Below, piece after piece: positions 1-16,678 of a DNA stretch of 64,000 nucleotides. Under the pieces are notes generated by a model. That model worked only from the letters and a program-made list of their open reading frames with translations. It was not told where the DNA came from and did not search any database. Both the position numbers and the translations under genes were made by a program. The stretch spans positions 3,913,501-3,977,500 of the forward strand of contig NC_135245.1 in NCBI RefSeq assembly GCF_947623445.1, given 5' to 3'. How positions within the stretch are numbered: position 1 is the stretch's first letter; every line of letters starts with the position of its first letter. The DNA comes from Clavelina lepadiformis (lineage: Eukaryota; Chordata; Ascidiacea; Aplousobranchia; Clavelinidae).

Positions 1-1315
1 CTCGTTATTCAGTTACTTGGGTAGGTTTAATTTCTGAAGTTTGTGGTGTAGTGAAGGTGATTATTTTAACAGTACATTTTCACAATACATTGGTTTCATT
101 AATTAAACTGGCATTGGGTTAGCGAACTCAATCGACCTTTGTGAAGAGAAGGCAGATTTTGAAAGTACTGTAGATATAATTAAGGTTTGAAAACATGAAA
201 TAACTGGCTTTACTATGTTTTTCGCGAGTTACTTTTGGAAATCTTTATTAGAATTATAACGAACGTGGAAGTTATTTATTGCTTTGTGATACAGTATTAT
301 TAAACGATTATTTTGGCATACCATCATATTCTAACAACTAACAAGCCAATTATAATATCTGACTGCATTGTGTAATAAAATACCTCATATAAGATCGTTT
401 TGTTTGGTAAAGTACATACTTTTTTCTATAATTATGCCCCATGTACCAGTTATAATCTACTCAACCCAATTTCTTCGTATTGTCTATTAAGTCTGAACTG
501 TGTTTATCTGTGGCGTGACACCTTCAGGTAATAGTTATGGATTTCTACTGTTTTTATTAACGATAATATAACAAATAAACACGTTTTCGGCCGCTTGCTA
601 TGATCATGATATCTGTTAGTACATTTGTCCACAAATCTGGCCTTAATGGTGTTTGTTGTGGCCCTAAATAACTATGTCACGTGAGCTCTACGTAATAGGA
701 TGATGATATCCTCTGTGTCGTTTGATCATCATGTGACAGGTCGTTTTCAGACTGACTATATTAATAACGTTATACGTCATAAAATACTGCAGCCTTAGGG
801 CGGCTATTTGTTTGAGAATTTACAGTACTTCTACAAAGCCTGCCTTACTTGCTGCGAACCCACTTTCCATTTTAAAACTCATTAGAACAGCACAGATATG
901 TTAAAAGCTTGATTTGGTCGTGAACCATTTGGATATTGTCGCCAATTTATTTTACGTTTCGTTTGTCACTGGGTTATTTCCTTTCCATTACTGATATATT
1001 TACACTTTTGGATCTTGACTCTAAAAATGGTTTGTTGTTGTACTGTAGTAGCTATAATGTGACGTTTTGCTTACGTATTTGCCGTTGCAAAGCCTCGGGC
1101 AAATTTTTCAAATCAACATTTTGGATGGGTGATATCCAATTATACAGTTGGTTTTTCCTAAAAGCTAACACCTATTGCTTATTGAACCAATTCGGTAGCC
1201 TTTAGGAGTTTAGGTTAATCTCATTATACTGTATAGCAAATGCTCGCGGAAGGAACGTAATCGATTTTAATATGAGCTATCTGTAGGTTGGCGAGTACGT
1301 AGTCTTTTTCCAGCG
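1..1315. other. Leading stretch without a recognisable gene
   Basis: AT-rich sequence with only short, low-complexity open frames on both strands. None of them combines a start, plausible composition and splice sites. It may hold the promoter of the gene that starts at 1316. Nothing else is seen. Confidence 0.5.
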
Positions 1316-4715
<3,400 letters not shown>

Positions 4716-5788
4716 GAACGGCTGTATCTTTAGCGCCTTATAAAAGTTTGCTAGTTAAGTTATAAATTATGATATCTTTGTGAATATTTCTGACCCACAT
4801 TTACTTTAAACTGTGTACCTGAAAAACGCCGGCCGGTGCGTTGTCCATTTACTGTCCCTTTTTTCTTCTATGAAATAGCTGTTTTCATTTAATTGCAGAA
4901 TTTGTAAATACTCTAATCTCACATGCTCGTATTTTTCTGCTTATCAAATTAATGTTAGTTTTCTTATATAAAAGTTACGTCTACTATGTATTATTTTAAC
5001 TAACTTATACATATATACAGTATTGTAAATCTATGTCTTCTTAGTTATGGGAAGCAGCGTTGATTTCCGTCGATTTCTCTTTGAAACTTTGTTTTAAGTG
5101 AAATCATGGATACTGCAATTCAAAAAGATTTAATTCGTACAAACTTCTCCCATACAGAGAACGCGCCTGCAACAAGTTTTTGTGCGTCTGTGATTTCTAT
5201 GTGTTTATGAAGTGATAGTCTGCTTGGTAAACGATTACGTACCTTTAAATGAAATTTATCATTTGTGTTGGGCATATATGACATACCGGTATGTGTTTAC
5301 GAATTTGTCCTCTTGTGCAATGTGGTAGTAATAGTACAGTATGTCTAATGTACGCGTTTAGCCGATTTATGTATGTGGCGAACGTATGTAGTCTCTGGTA
5401 TTCAGTTAACAATCTTTTTCGTTCATACTTGCATACTCGACCGATTAATTTGCCATTAATATAGGAGCATAATGTTGGGAGAGCGAAATACATGAAGAAT
5501 AAATCTAAGTCAAGACGAAATAAAAATCTCATTAGGTCTTACTCGAGACACAGACCGTAGACATGTTTAATCTGTGCAGTTGTTTAGTTTGACTGGTATC
5601 AAGAAATTGCTGTCCACAGTAGCTGATTTTGTTTTACTTAATTGTCGCTGGTGCGCCAATAAATTTTACTATAACAACCAAGTGTCCTATAAGGCTATTT
5701 CGTTAAAAGTCGAAGCGTAAATTTTAAGTTAATGGAATACTTAGGCATGTGATGTGATCAAAAGGAAAAAAACTTTGAGAAAAATAAT
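4716..5788. other. 3' flank and intergenic sequence
   Basis: Presumed 3' UTR of the preceding gene followed by AT-rich intergenic DNA. A 95-codon minus-strand open frame at 5245-5532 has no recognisable domain and biased composition. I do not call a gene. Confidence 0.5.
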
Positions 5789-5870
5789 TGGCAGCGGTGG
5801 GATTCGAACCCACGCCATCGAAATGACTGGTGCCTTAAACCAGCGCCTTAGACCGCTCGGCCACGCTACC
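5789..5870 (-). tRNA. tRNA-Leu (anticodon AAG), second copy
   Basis: Same 82-nt tRNA as the copy at 3724-3805, with no differences seen by eye, and a TTTTT terminator just past its 3' end. Its 5' flank (5871-5982) matches the flank of the first copy with scattered substitutions, while the 3' flanks differ. This reads as duplication of a working gene rather than retroposition. Confidence 0.96.
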
Positions 5871-6125
5871 TGCACTGACTGAAGCCACCAACGAAGTACA
5901 ATAAACATATGAGCTCATGCGGTTCGCTCCTAACGAAATCGTAACATTTGGCGAAATGTTGATTCTATCAAGTACCAGGGAATTTTTTTAAAAGCTATTT
6001 TTTAACTTAAAATCACATTTTTTTCAAAGTCTAAATTAATTTAAAGCTGATCCCCACCGACCCAAACTCTCACCTCTCATAACTAACAAAACAAATATGG
6101 ACAAGAAAAAGGAGTTTAAACAATA

Positions 6126-6181
6126 GCAAGATTTAAACCCAAAACCTCCGCAATACGAGCCTCATTGCTAATCACTACCCC
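6126..6181 (-). repeat. tRNA-derived SINE head (remnant)
   Basis: On the minus strand, GGGTAGTGATTAGCAATGAG followed about 30 nt later by GGGTTTAAATC resembles the A and B boxes of a tRNA-derived SINE. The spacing is tRNA-like but the cloverleaf is not intact. No matching second copy or poly(A) tail was delimited. Confidence 0.35.
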
Positions 6182-9100
6182 ATAGCATTATTTTCTTCTC
6201 ATCGCCTGAAACGAGAGTTACAAACCATCAGCGAAAATCTTCCGGACACCGAACTATGACTTAGCAAATTGCTAATACCAACTTCGATAAACGGACGCCA
6301 GTGACATAGTCAATTTGCATAATGAAACACATACTCACGAACAATTAACGAGCAGGAAAAAGTGACATCTTCCAACTGTGGAAAACCTGGAAAGAAAACG
6401 ATTATTTATCGATGGAAATTCAGAAAGCTATCGTGTGCAATTGTTTTGCAGTGGCACTGCATGTTCAAGCATTAAACAAGGCAACCATAAAATCTGGGTG
6501 GGCATCCATTGAGATGAATTTTGGGTGCCCAGGCTAAAATCTGGGATCCATGGCAACTGAGCACTCGTTAAAATTGCACTCTGATTACAACTATACTATA
6601 AATTATGTTTTTTCTAACCTATAAGTAAATTAAGTTCATGGAAACCTTGAGGTATTTTGTACCACTAAAATATCGCATTTATTGTCATGTATTTTGTGCT
6701 CCTGAAAGCCTGGACACAGAAACAGGAGTGTAAAGACTTACAAATCTTAGTCTGTTCATGATTACCGAAGTTCCATTCATACCTTACTTTTGTTTAGACT
6801 TTAGATTAGAGCATTACTACGATGGCACAGCTAGGTATCGAAGACGAATTGCATTTTCGTGAGCACAGCGTTCAACAAAATACACATATTAAATGCTGTA
6901 TATAGGGTACAAAAAACACGTGCGTAAGTGCGATTTGAAGTCGTTTACCTTTAGAACGTTCTGTTCGTCGATCTCCTCGTGAGAGCAGAGATTGTCGAAT
7001 GCTGTCTTTCAGACAATATCTTCCCCATTCATCGATGGACTTACTGTAAATTAAAACCAAAGTAGACTTTTGCGACTGGTGTAAGATTAATCTGCAAACA
7101 ATCAAACAAAAGTCATTAAAACTTTAAAAGCTTTTGGCTCACAAAAAAAGTAGCTGCCCTTACGACAAAAAGTTATCTAGTTCCGTTGGTCGACATACAT
7201 GTTGGGAGTAACGTGACTGAAAGTGTTAAGATGTAAAGAAACGTAGGTTTAATTGAAATGGATTCCAGAAAGTTAAAACTACAAATTTATGAATTATTTA
7301 TCTTTTTCCATAAATAAATGACAGCACAAAAACCTGAATCTTGATGAAATTATATAAATCTTCAATTCCAATCCAATAGACGAAATACTTCCTGAAGTAG
7401 GCCTATTTTACACACAGTTCAAAGTGAAATTTAGCTACATAATCGAAAGCTGCATGAAGAAATAGCTTTTTACTGAATATTTCGCTGGCTTAGTATTACA
7501 CCACACTGAACCTACTGGGCAGTTTTACATGAAAAATACTGGAAAATTGTGGAAGCACGACAGTGTATTACACCGCGTACACTGTCACTAACCAACTAGA
7601 ACTAACACTAACCAACTAATGACACTAACCAACTAGCAATATGGTACAATGGTGAGACAACAATACAAGCCATCAACAGCTTCGCCATCTCATCAATCTT
7701 CGTCCACCGCTCAAATTGACTGTCTAAGTTCCCTTTCTGTTTGCAGCGCGATGTCGCATTCTTGTGATGTCATAATTGTTGCGCGGAGTGATAACTCTAC
7801 AGTTGCAAGACACCAACCGCCCCAGCAATGCAGCGACATGTAGCCTCCTTTTTCGATGCAAACCAAATGCTTGAGCATTTGACATTACGGCTGCCGGTTA
7901 GCTGGCTGGTGTGCTAATACATACAATCAGACATAGGCTATGTTTCATATTATAGTTGGTAATGCATCCATTCAAGCACAACCGCACATAGTTGAACCAT
8001 AGAAAACAAATGGTATCCTTACAGTCAATAGATCCAAGTGCACAATCACAGGATGCTTTTTAATGCTTTGTATGCAAAACCCAGTTATTTAAATTGTGGC
8101 GTCATCTGGCTGTGTATTTGTATATATACAAAAATCATCATCAAAAAGCGGCCGAGGTGTACCATACCGGGAAGCCTATACTACATTCCTATTACCTATC
8201 ACAAGGTGCACTTAATTAACTCAAACCTCACCATAATGATAAGTAACCATGACCCAAACCCTTTGCAAATATATTTTGAGAGAGCGAATCACATTTAGTA
8301 ACTTATAAACCAAAACAGTAAAATATTTCACGACCTGAAAATGTATTTCGGGATGTTACAAAATATTATTTGTAGCGGTTCTTAGTGCTGTTAAAATATT
8401 TTCAACGACCAAACTTTTTTTTGCAAAAATAATGCAAATATTTTTAAAAAACTCGTTGAGTGTAAGAAATATATTAGAAGTGAAAATAATTTTGTTGTTT
8501 TGTAAAAAAAAATAGGTGACCGCAAAAGTGTTTTAAAGCTTTAAAATGTATTTGTCCGTTCCCTTAAAATATTTTTCTTAAAGAAGAAGAATTTAGGTGA
8601 ACTGAAGGAGCTATCGTCTAATGAAATTATGTCACTTGTTATTTATAGCATTTTGAATTTTATCGTTTTTATGGCGAGTTAATTCTCTAGTGCGTTGATT
8701 ACTTCACGGTGTTTTGGTTTTAGTTGATTAATTGCAATTGCCATTGTTTATCTCACGTTTTGTGCACTTTTATCTTATCAATAGCTTGACACCTTGCCTT
8801 TTGTATCCTATAAAAGCCGTTTGTTAAGAGATTTGAAAAGATCGGTTTTGGTTTTGGTTTTGGTTTTGGGTCGTGGAGGCTGTTCAATAAAATGAGTTCA
8901 TTTCTTGGGTTTTAATGATGGTGTCGCGGTTCACCGTGAATGTGGGAAGGCAGCCTGGTATTCGAAAGCAAAAATATTCGGTTACAATCGTACTCTCCAA
9001 ATATATTCGAAATATGTTTGGCGAAGCAGTAAGATATTTTGGGAAGTTGCAAATTATTATATGTAGCCATTCTTAGTGCCATCCAAATATTTTCTGATCA

Positions 9101-9498
9101 GTCGAGTGTCAGTCAATCAGTCAGTTGAATCAAGTCGAGTCATTTCAAACGATGACTCCAAGTCGAGTCTTTGATAAAAGTGATTCGAGTCATTATGACT
9201 CTGATTTTGATATATAGGCCTATGGCAATCTATGTTGCACAAAAGTGAAAACTGTTATGTGTGAGGTATTAGGTTGGCAAAGTGAAACAAAATCACCGTG
9301 ATCACTAGCAATAACGCGTTGAAAAGAGTGGGATGATAAGTTGGGATGGGATATACCATGTGTGTTGCTTTTTACTTAGGAGACATAGCCTAAGGTTAAA
9401 CTGCAAAACTTGTTACTCAACTTTATTTCCAGAAAAGCGGTACACTATATAGTGCAGTCAACGTTTGTTGTTCGGAAATTAATGCTAAAGCCTAAACC
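6182..9498. other. Repeat-rich region without a supported gene
   Basis: It contains a (GGTTTT)4 run at 8844-8870 and a diverged direct repeat pair near 8345-8405 and 9020-9105. Sequence near 9105-9200 is dense in AAGTCGAGTC motifs. Several short open frames (6872-7105 -, 7649-7843 +, 8038-8298 +) lack convincing composition or splice context. Confidence 0.5.
8844..8870. repeat. (GGTTTT)n microsatellite
   Basis: Four perfect GGTTTT units followed by GGG. Confidence 0.9.
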
Positions 9499-10259
9499 AT
9501 GAAATATCGAGTCCTCATCGTTCTTATTGCTAGTGGTAAGCGAAGTTTATAAGCCACTTAATGTATGACGAAAAATTGGCATGGTTTCTTGATTTTATTT
9601 TAAAGTGTACACCTAAGTTTAATCATAGTTTTTCCATTTAGTTACTGATTAGCCTATGTGTTATTAACTGATATTTCCATAAATTTACAGAGTTGTTATT
9701 TGCTGGTCTGGCATCAAGCTGTAAGTCAAAAAAATGTAGCCTATATATGACATGCTTTAGTTGTAAAGGTTTTAAAAGTTTGCTATTTATGCTTATAATC
9801 AATTTTTTTGTGTTTGTTTCCATAAAAGAAAAACAAAGCAAAATTGATCTTGAAAAAAGCTTAATTTATCCTAGCAAACAGGGTTTGCCAAGAGTGCGCT
9901 GATGAGTGCGACTTCCCCGTGGAGGGGACCGCTTGCAGAGACTGCGTCATCAACAGATGCCGGGACAATATGAGTAAGTACATAGATGGCGTATGACGTT
10001 AATACTGGTACTTTGGCATCCGAGCATTACCAGAGCGTGTGGAATTATTCGGTTTGTTTTGTTTATTCTGTTTCATTATTAATTTTACTCTTTCGACACA
10101 GGTATATGCGGACAGCATCCGTTTCAACTTCAAGAACAATGCCTTGATGAACCATGCTACACAATGCACATGGTGGACACACCTACCTGGGTTATCTGTG
10201 TGGACGAACAAGGAAAAATACTTTCCAACCACACGTGCTGTTGGTGGGGAGAAAAGTAA
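9499..10259 (+). CDS. Small secreted cysteine-rich protein, four exons
   Basis: Exons 9499-9535, 9691-9720, 9875-9973 and 10102-10259 join in frame with GT/AG borders. Every intron is in phase 1. The predicted protein is about 106 aa. It opens with a signal peptide (MKYRVLIVLIAS, ELLFAGLASS) split over exons 1 and 2. Exon 3 then gives a six-Cys unit, with CQECADEC and later CRDCVINRC. Exon 4 gives a second six-Cys unit, ending HTCCWWGEK. One N-glycosylation site (NHT) lies near the C-terminus. AATAAA follows at 10339-10344, 80 nt past the stop. Exon 3 is the same length (99 nt), phase and Cys layout as exon 2 of the gene at 42051-44957, so the two genes are probably related. The protein is likely extracellular; I do not recognise a named domain. 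Confidence 0.75.
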
Positions 10260-10338
10260 TCTATAAAACCGATAAAAAATTACAGCAAGGAGATGTTTGG
10301 AAGCTTATTATAGTGTTGTGATGTGCAAGAACTGTTGC

Positions 10339-10344
10339 AATAAA
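10339..10344 (+). promoter_or_regulatory. Polyadenylation signal AATAAA
   Basis: Canonical hexamer 80 nt after the stop codon of the cysteine-rich gene at 9499-10259. Confidence 0.7.
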
Positions 10345-12590
10345 CGTAAACCCTGATATAGACTAAAAATGTCGTTATTTCCGTGTTTGAAGCCTTTGAA
10401 GCACGACAGAAATCCTCCACTGTCAGACAAGGCTGTGTAGAGCGCAATTTGGGTCCGTGCCTAAAAGTAAATTTGAACTCCTGCAAAAGTTATGTATAAG
10501 CTTGTAGTTTCAAATATACTAATTCATAAACGGGTATTGCTAAATTTACACATTATACACAAACTGTGACTACACACTTTGTGGGACACATCTTGCCCAC
10601 ATGGGTACAAAAACTTAGTAGTGGGTCTGTCAGCATTTAAACGGTAAACGCACAGAAAGTTGAACTTATTATATACAATGCCTTTTAATATCCGTGTTCT
10701 TACTATGCATACTTCTTTCTTCGTCAAAGCGTGAGAATGAACGTGATTTGCAATATTAAGCCCCGTTAACCTGTTTGACCCCCTTCTTCACTGGCCTGTT
10801 GTCAATCGCAGTAGATTTATGCAAAACTGCAACTAATTGCCGCAACTGTGTAGGGAAACGGTTTTCAGTGTACGTAGTTTTGATTACTTCGTCTTTGGGG
10901 TAATAATTCTTCCTTTTCCAAAAGTCTGTCGAGCCGACAAACCCACACTAAAACGTCATGCTTTGAAAGTGAGTGGTTACCTTTGGAATTGGTGACTTTT
11001 GCTGGTGAAAATTCGTTGAACTAGCTAGTGACTAGTTTGGTATCGCGGCAATTTGATATAGGCTATAACGTCATATTCAGAAAACAATAGTTAAAGTTTA
11101 CATTCTCGAAACAAAACGAGTAAAAACACATGTTGTGTTCTTGCATAAAACAGTGGAATGATCGGGTTAAAATTGTGCCATAGTTATAACTAGGCGGTTA
11201 GCCTACAATGACCATAAACCTTAAAAGTTTCTCCTCTGCTGCCGCCCATTTTTGAAATCTGATCCAAAATGGTCACTTTATGGAAACATTAACTACACTT
11301 TGGAAGTCTGGAGAAGCTTATTCAAAGTGGGAGAGTAATAATTTAAAACAAATTGCCCAAATGTTTGCAAACCACTAATCCCAACGTTTACAACGTTTTT
11401 AAGAAGAATTTACGTTTCACCACCATCAAGTTAATTCTGTAAAGAAAAATCAGAACTTTATGGCCAAGCAGTAAATTTGCAATCTGCCGCAAAAGCGGAA
11501 ATAACAACATGACAGCAAAATGTCACGAATCATGATGGTTCGTGGTTTATTAAAAGTTTTTTTTTCGAATAATGATGTTTCTGGAGCTGATTATTTCATG
11601 TGTGTGACTTTTAACTTAGCGGACGAAAACTGTCAAGTTATCTAGTCTACTTGATTTCTATAGAAATATGCCATGCGAGCACTATGATGGCTGATACCCA
11701 AGTTAAGATACAATACCCATGCCCAGAAAAAAAACGAAATAATACCTTGCGGCAACGGATGCAGTTGGTCAAGAAAAAAATAAATCGTATTTTTAAGACT
11801 GAAAAGTACACGCAGGTTGTTATAATGTTTTGATGTGAAAGAACTCTAACAAATAACTCACATCCAGAAACAAAGGCCGTTGATTACAAAGATAAACTCA
11901 CGTGAAAGTTGAACTAACTGTTTTGAAAAAAACACCAGAAGCGTTCAACTACAACGTAAAGCCATGGGGCGTAAACAATTTAAAGGTTGTTTTCTTGCAA
12001 AAAAAAGGCTAAGAGCACAAGAATCCGCTTTGCTTTGTCAAAACAAAACCGCTACTGGAATTTTAAAACCAGAAAAACGTTCAACCGCATAGGAGCTGGG
12101 AAAACAGAATATTTCTTGTTGGTAGCAATGACCACACTTCCGAAAACAGAGATTTGACATAACCAGTTTATAATTTTACTTCGAACGAGATATAGCCTAT
12201 ACCTCAATCTATCGTTATCGAAAAGCCATTTAAGCCACATCAACAGCATATTTAACTGATCACCCCATAGATAAAAATATTTTCTTGAACAATGCAAAAC
12301 ACAGAGAAGAATTTTGTAATGTTTCGGTAGATTGTTGTTAACAAATTAAATTTTTAGGAAGTTTGTTATGTATGTCTGTATGCATCGAAATGTCTCCAAA
12401 AACCACAGCCAAAATTTAAATAAGCATTCAAATAACCCCAGGGTAAAATAACGGCAGTGGAACCACTAAGGCAGGAATGTTAGCCTACACACTTAGTGAA
12501 GAGGTAAGTGTAAAGTTTAGAACAAAAGTTGTAATGAAATGTTAAGTAAAAAACTTACAAACGAAACACAACAAGTTTGAGGGTAAAATT
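10345..12590. other. Intergenic, no gene seen
   Basis: AT-rich; only short open frames (10280-10486 -, 10524-10727 -, 11651-11833 +, 12052-12297 -) without domain-like content or a coherent exon structure. Confidence 0.5.
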
Positions 12591-15368
12591 TTAACGAATA
12601 TGCTGTACATTTGGCTGAAAACAATTTGGGCTGTATCCGTTTTTAGCCATTGCAACTCTCAATTCAAACATTGTCTCTTCTACTCTTCTCCTGCTGTCCT
12701 CATAAATATTCCTGAACCGAGTCCTGTAAGTTTCGGATGTTGCCCGGAAGCGCCTCAGAAGCTCCTCGGCTTCCTCTTGGTCTTGCCTTCGCTTTGATCT
12801 TTGGAATCTTCTTGGCCAGGTTCCATGAGTCTGAACATCTTCGGGCATTTCGTTTGCACGCCCTAATCCCCCGATCATTGTGTTTTCGTCATCCTTCCAG
12901 CCTAATTTCACCTTGGAAGGTCTTTTCCCGTCCGCTTGCACCAACTTTTCCACATCACTGATATTGAGGGGATGTTTGTCTCCGACAGGGCTTCGGTTTC
13001 TCAAAATTCCCTTCGTGTTCGCTGAATCAATGCTTTCGGTGTCTGAACATTTGTTGCTGTTTTTTGGTGATGTTATCGTCATGTTTTCTTTGGTAATTTG
13101 GGTGTAGACGGTTCTATTTTTGAAGGGTTTGGTAGAACCTGAGTCTGTACTGTCTGTTTCTGAGCTTTTGTTGCGCGCCGTGCCTCCAGCGTTACGCTTT
13201 AGGGTAAATCCGTAACCGTTTAGGTCACGAGTTTTTGGAACCGATAGTTTTGTCAGCGACTTCAGAGGACTGCTTTCTTCCGTCGAGCGGTCTCCATCGT
13301 ATGCTCGGCTATCACAGCTCTTGCTCTTCGAATTGGGCTCTTCAGAGATGCTCTCGTCGTCAGAGAAATCCACGGAAGAGGATGAAATCGAGGATTTTGA
13401 CATCAAAGATCTCGAGGAAGAGCTTCCGGTCATCTGAATCTTGTAAGTGGTGTTGCTGTAACAAGAATGAAGAGGAGACGGAATGCCAGGTCGGGATTTT
13501 CGTGGAGGGGCAGATGGCGATTGCATATTTGCGTTTGGCATTTCTTCGTCGTCTTGCAAATCAAATCTCGACGACGAGTCGTTTTCCGGAATTAACTGCG
13601 AGTTGTTTGTTTCACCAAATTCACCCAACGAATAAAATCCAGTATCTACTACTGACGAATCCGAATCCGTATCTAAAATGTCGCTATTTTCTTCTGGCAG
13701 AACTTCTGATACGATTAACGAATCAGAACAAGACCTGCTTTCTGACTTGTAACTTGAGCAACTGTCCGCTTTCAGTTCATTCAACTCGTCTACATGACTT
13801 GAAATTATGTGGTCGTTCACTGGCAGTGCTGCTTGAAAAACAGCATTTTCTTTCGCTCGCTTGCCAGAGCTTGGGTTGTGTGAACTTGCAACAATAAAAT
13901 TCGTTGCGTTTAACATTCTCGTTGAACCCTCGGGCGTTTGTTTGTCTGACGTCAAGCTGGAATTCAAGGTCTTTTTTGTGTTTGCCATGTCGTCATCAAC
14001 GTTAGTTTCGTCAGCGCTCAACGAGCTCAAGTAAGCCTTGGGCTCAAATTCCACATTTGGACAGGCGTTTAAATCGCTGTCGGCTGTGTCAGGGTTATTT
14101 TCACATTCCAAAGCTTCTTCGAACATCAAACTTGGCACGTCCAGCTTTTCCGGCACCAGCTGAGTAGTTGGTTCTGCTTGACCAATGGTTTGACTTTGCG
14201 GCGTTTTTGCATCGTTTTGAGGGTTGTTGAAATTTCGAAAAGTTCTGTAAAATGGAGTTGGGACCAATACTTCTGATAGCGGTCTGGACTTAAACGCGCC
14301 ACTTTTCATTGGCTGAACCGCTGGCGTTATTTCAAGCGGTGTTGAACGTCGTCTGACGTGTTTTTCTTCGATATCTGGAAACAAATAAAGCGACAACATT
14401 AGTTTGGTCTGGTAATTACTAGATGTATGGCCGTTACTCAGATTAAGCTTCCCATAACCGTATAATATTCAATATTCGCGTATTTGGCAATACTAAGTCT
14501 CATATTAATCGGCTTAAAAGCATTATTGTATAACACGGCCGTGAGAAAAGGACAACGATGCCGATTAAAAAAGTTATACTAATGAGGCGGTAAACAACTT
14601 GTATGGTAAAGCGAAAATCATCTGCATTTTGCTAAAACACAAGTATTCTGTAGCCTATCAATTAATTATTGCCCTAAGCTGGTTTGTTTTACGATGGAAA
14701 TAGTGCTGCTAGTAAATCCCTTCATTGGTGCCGTAAAATGATTAAAAGCGGACCACAGTAAAGAGAACGAAGTTAACATCACGATAACTACTGGAAAGCC
14801 ACCCGTTATGTTTTCAACATACATGCTTGTTTAGCTTATATAAAATTGCTACTCAATCGCTTTGTTGTCCGTTGGTGCAATCGGGGTGTCTGACTATAAT
14901 ATTTTCCAAGCGAAGATTTTTCTCAACAAAGGGCTCAACTTTACGGTTGAACACCCGGCCGCTATCGTCTCACAGACAGAGAAAACAATATTTCTGGCCA
15001 TTCGGAAAACTTCACGATTTTCATGCTGCGTATCACCCATATTGATTGAACGGTGGTCCTTAGTATATGGGCTACTTCGAGTTAAAATAATCTTTACAAT
15101 AACCACACAATACAGGCAACCTACGGAAATAACAGCACACAATCGCACCATTTTTACTTGCTGGTTTTGTTTCCACTTGAATTGGTTCTGGCTCTTCAGA
15201 TGACGTTGATTTTCGCGGTCTTGGCACGGAGTGAAATGTCGACAAACCTGACTGGAATTCACCCCAAGACTTTGGCCTGCTGAGGTACAACGATCCACTC
15301 AAAGGCCTGTCTTTGGTCTTGTCATCATTGTAATTCCTTTCATTGCGTAACTTCACAGTCCCGTACAT
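12591..15368 (-). CDS. Long Ser-rich, largely disordered protein with a C-terminal charged helix, two exons
   Basis: Exon 1 (15158-15368) starts MYGTVKLRNER and ends ...VETKPA in phase 1 at a gtaaaa donor. Exon 2 (12591-14374) follows a tttgtttccag acceptor in the matching phase and is open for 593 codons. The total is about 664 aa. The chosen ATG (15368) is the first in this frame. The middle is rich in Ser, Asp and Glu with long Ser runs, which indicates intrinsic disorder. The last 100 residues are strongly charged and helical (RRFQRSKRRQDQEEAEELL, then a run of Arg/Glu heptads), suggesting a coiled coil. No signal peptide or membrane segment is seen. A 220-codon frame on the opposite strand (13235-13897) is its shadow. 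I do not recognise the family; a scaffold or cytoskeletal role would be a guess. Confidence 0.8.
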
Positions 15369-16671
15369 TTTAAAAGGTTTATAATCCAACCGAATCAGTA
15401 GCAACTAACAACAGTTAGGATAGGGTTTTGCTACCTAAACCACTGCAAATTTGGGCTGCTGATAGGGCTATGCTACAAACAATCTCTCCATTATCTCTGC
15501 AAATACAATATAAACAATGGTTGATAATTAATTGTCCTGCCGTTTACTTTACGAGGCCCACGTCAGAGTGCGGGCATCGTTGCTGAGCGCTTTTCTCATT
15601 ACTTGAAACGCCTTGAGCAGGTGACAGGGCACTAAATGCATCGCCTTAGTGAAGGCGTAATTCCTATTTCAAAATGGATTGTTTTCTTTGCGGGTGTAAA
15701 CTGATTAAGAGCTCTCGGTGCTAACTTAGCCGGTATTTAAGTGTCTTGAAGAGCAAAGTGTACTAAGGAGATATTAAAGTCGTTCTAAAGCAAACAAAAC
15801 ACACAGATATACGTACGATATTCGTGCTTCACATATCAGGATCACTACGTTCCTTCTTGCCGTCCATTACTTAAAAAGAATCAACAACAATCAACACGTT
15901 TATGGCTGCTGCCAGCTGGGATTTTTCAATCATGATATGGTTGCTGCTTCTAATTTTATAAGCTGAACTTTGTGCTGTCATGTTTGGTAGATTATACTGT
16001 ATAGCTTACGTCTCTGTCATAATGTTCTTGCAGAAACAGAAAACTTATGCAGCTTTCTTCTATGAATATTTCCAATAGCCATACAAGCTATATGGTCTTG
16101 GTATAGCGGTTTCTATCATGAACAACCATTTTCCACATGACAGTGACACGAGATTTTGACAAGCTATTTTGCCACAATCAACAAAAATAAATAGTTCTGA
16201 GAAAAACCTTCCTTGAGTTATTATGCCTTGTTTTCACACCAAAATGTCCGGAAAGCTGAGAACCTCTTTTATCTATACGGTATTTTGCTACCAGAGAAAT
16301 AGTGACCTTACTTTTCGACCATAATATAATCTTTAATCTCATCACGTCGACGTGACAATTACGTCACTTGCAAGATTGTCTGAATCGTCTCTTGCTCAAT
16401 TGTTAAACTTAAAAACTCTTTAAGAATGAAGCATACAGAAAAACAGCGATAGCAATACGCAGGTTTTCAGCCTTGACTTTTTGAATAGACTTTTGAGTTA
16501 TTAATGAATTGCACATTTATATATACATTTAAATATACATATACAGTACATTTCTTTGCTGTATACAGATACTGGTGACATTTTTTATTACACTTTGTTT
16601 AACTACCACTGAAAACCAATGGTAAATCAAAACGCTTTTTTATCTAATACTGACTTTCACTCTAGCTTTGA
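15369..16671. other. Intergenic, no gene seen
   Basis: Upstream flank of the 15368 gene and AT-rich spacer. No open frame with coding character was found. Confidence 0.5.
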
Positions 16672-16677
16672 TTTATT
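16672..16677 (-). promoter_or_regulatory. Polyadenylation signal AATAAA
   Basis: TTTATT on the plus strand. The hexamer begins one base after the stop codon (TAACAATAAA) of the small secreted gene at 16679-17761, implying a very short 3' UTR. Confidence 0.55.
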
Positions 16678-16678
16678 G

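Noticed and set aside
6949-7043. Minus-strand exon-like segment (SIDEWGRYCLKDSIRQSL) between a ttacag acceptor and gtaaac donor
   Set aside because: Good splice motifs, but no neighbouring exon or domain could be found within several kb, so it may be chance.
8460-8990. LTR-like stretch (TATAAAAG, then AATAAA about 80 bp on, ends TGTAA/TTACA)
   Set aside because: No target duplication and no partner copy or internal region in the window. At most a very old solo LTR; not called.
13235-13897. 220-codon plus-strand frame
   Set aside because: Antisense of the long Ser-rich exon on the minus strand; unusual residue make-up and no splice context. The minus-strand frame is longer and joins exon 1 in phase.
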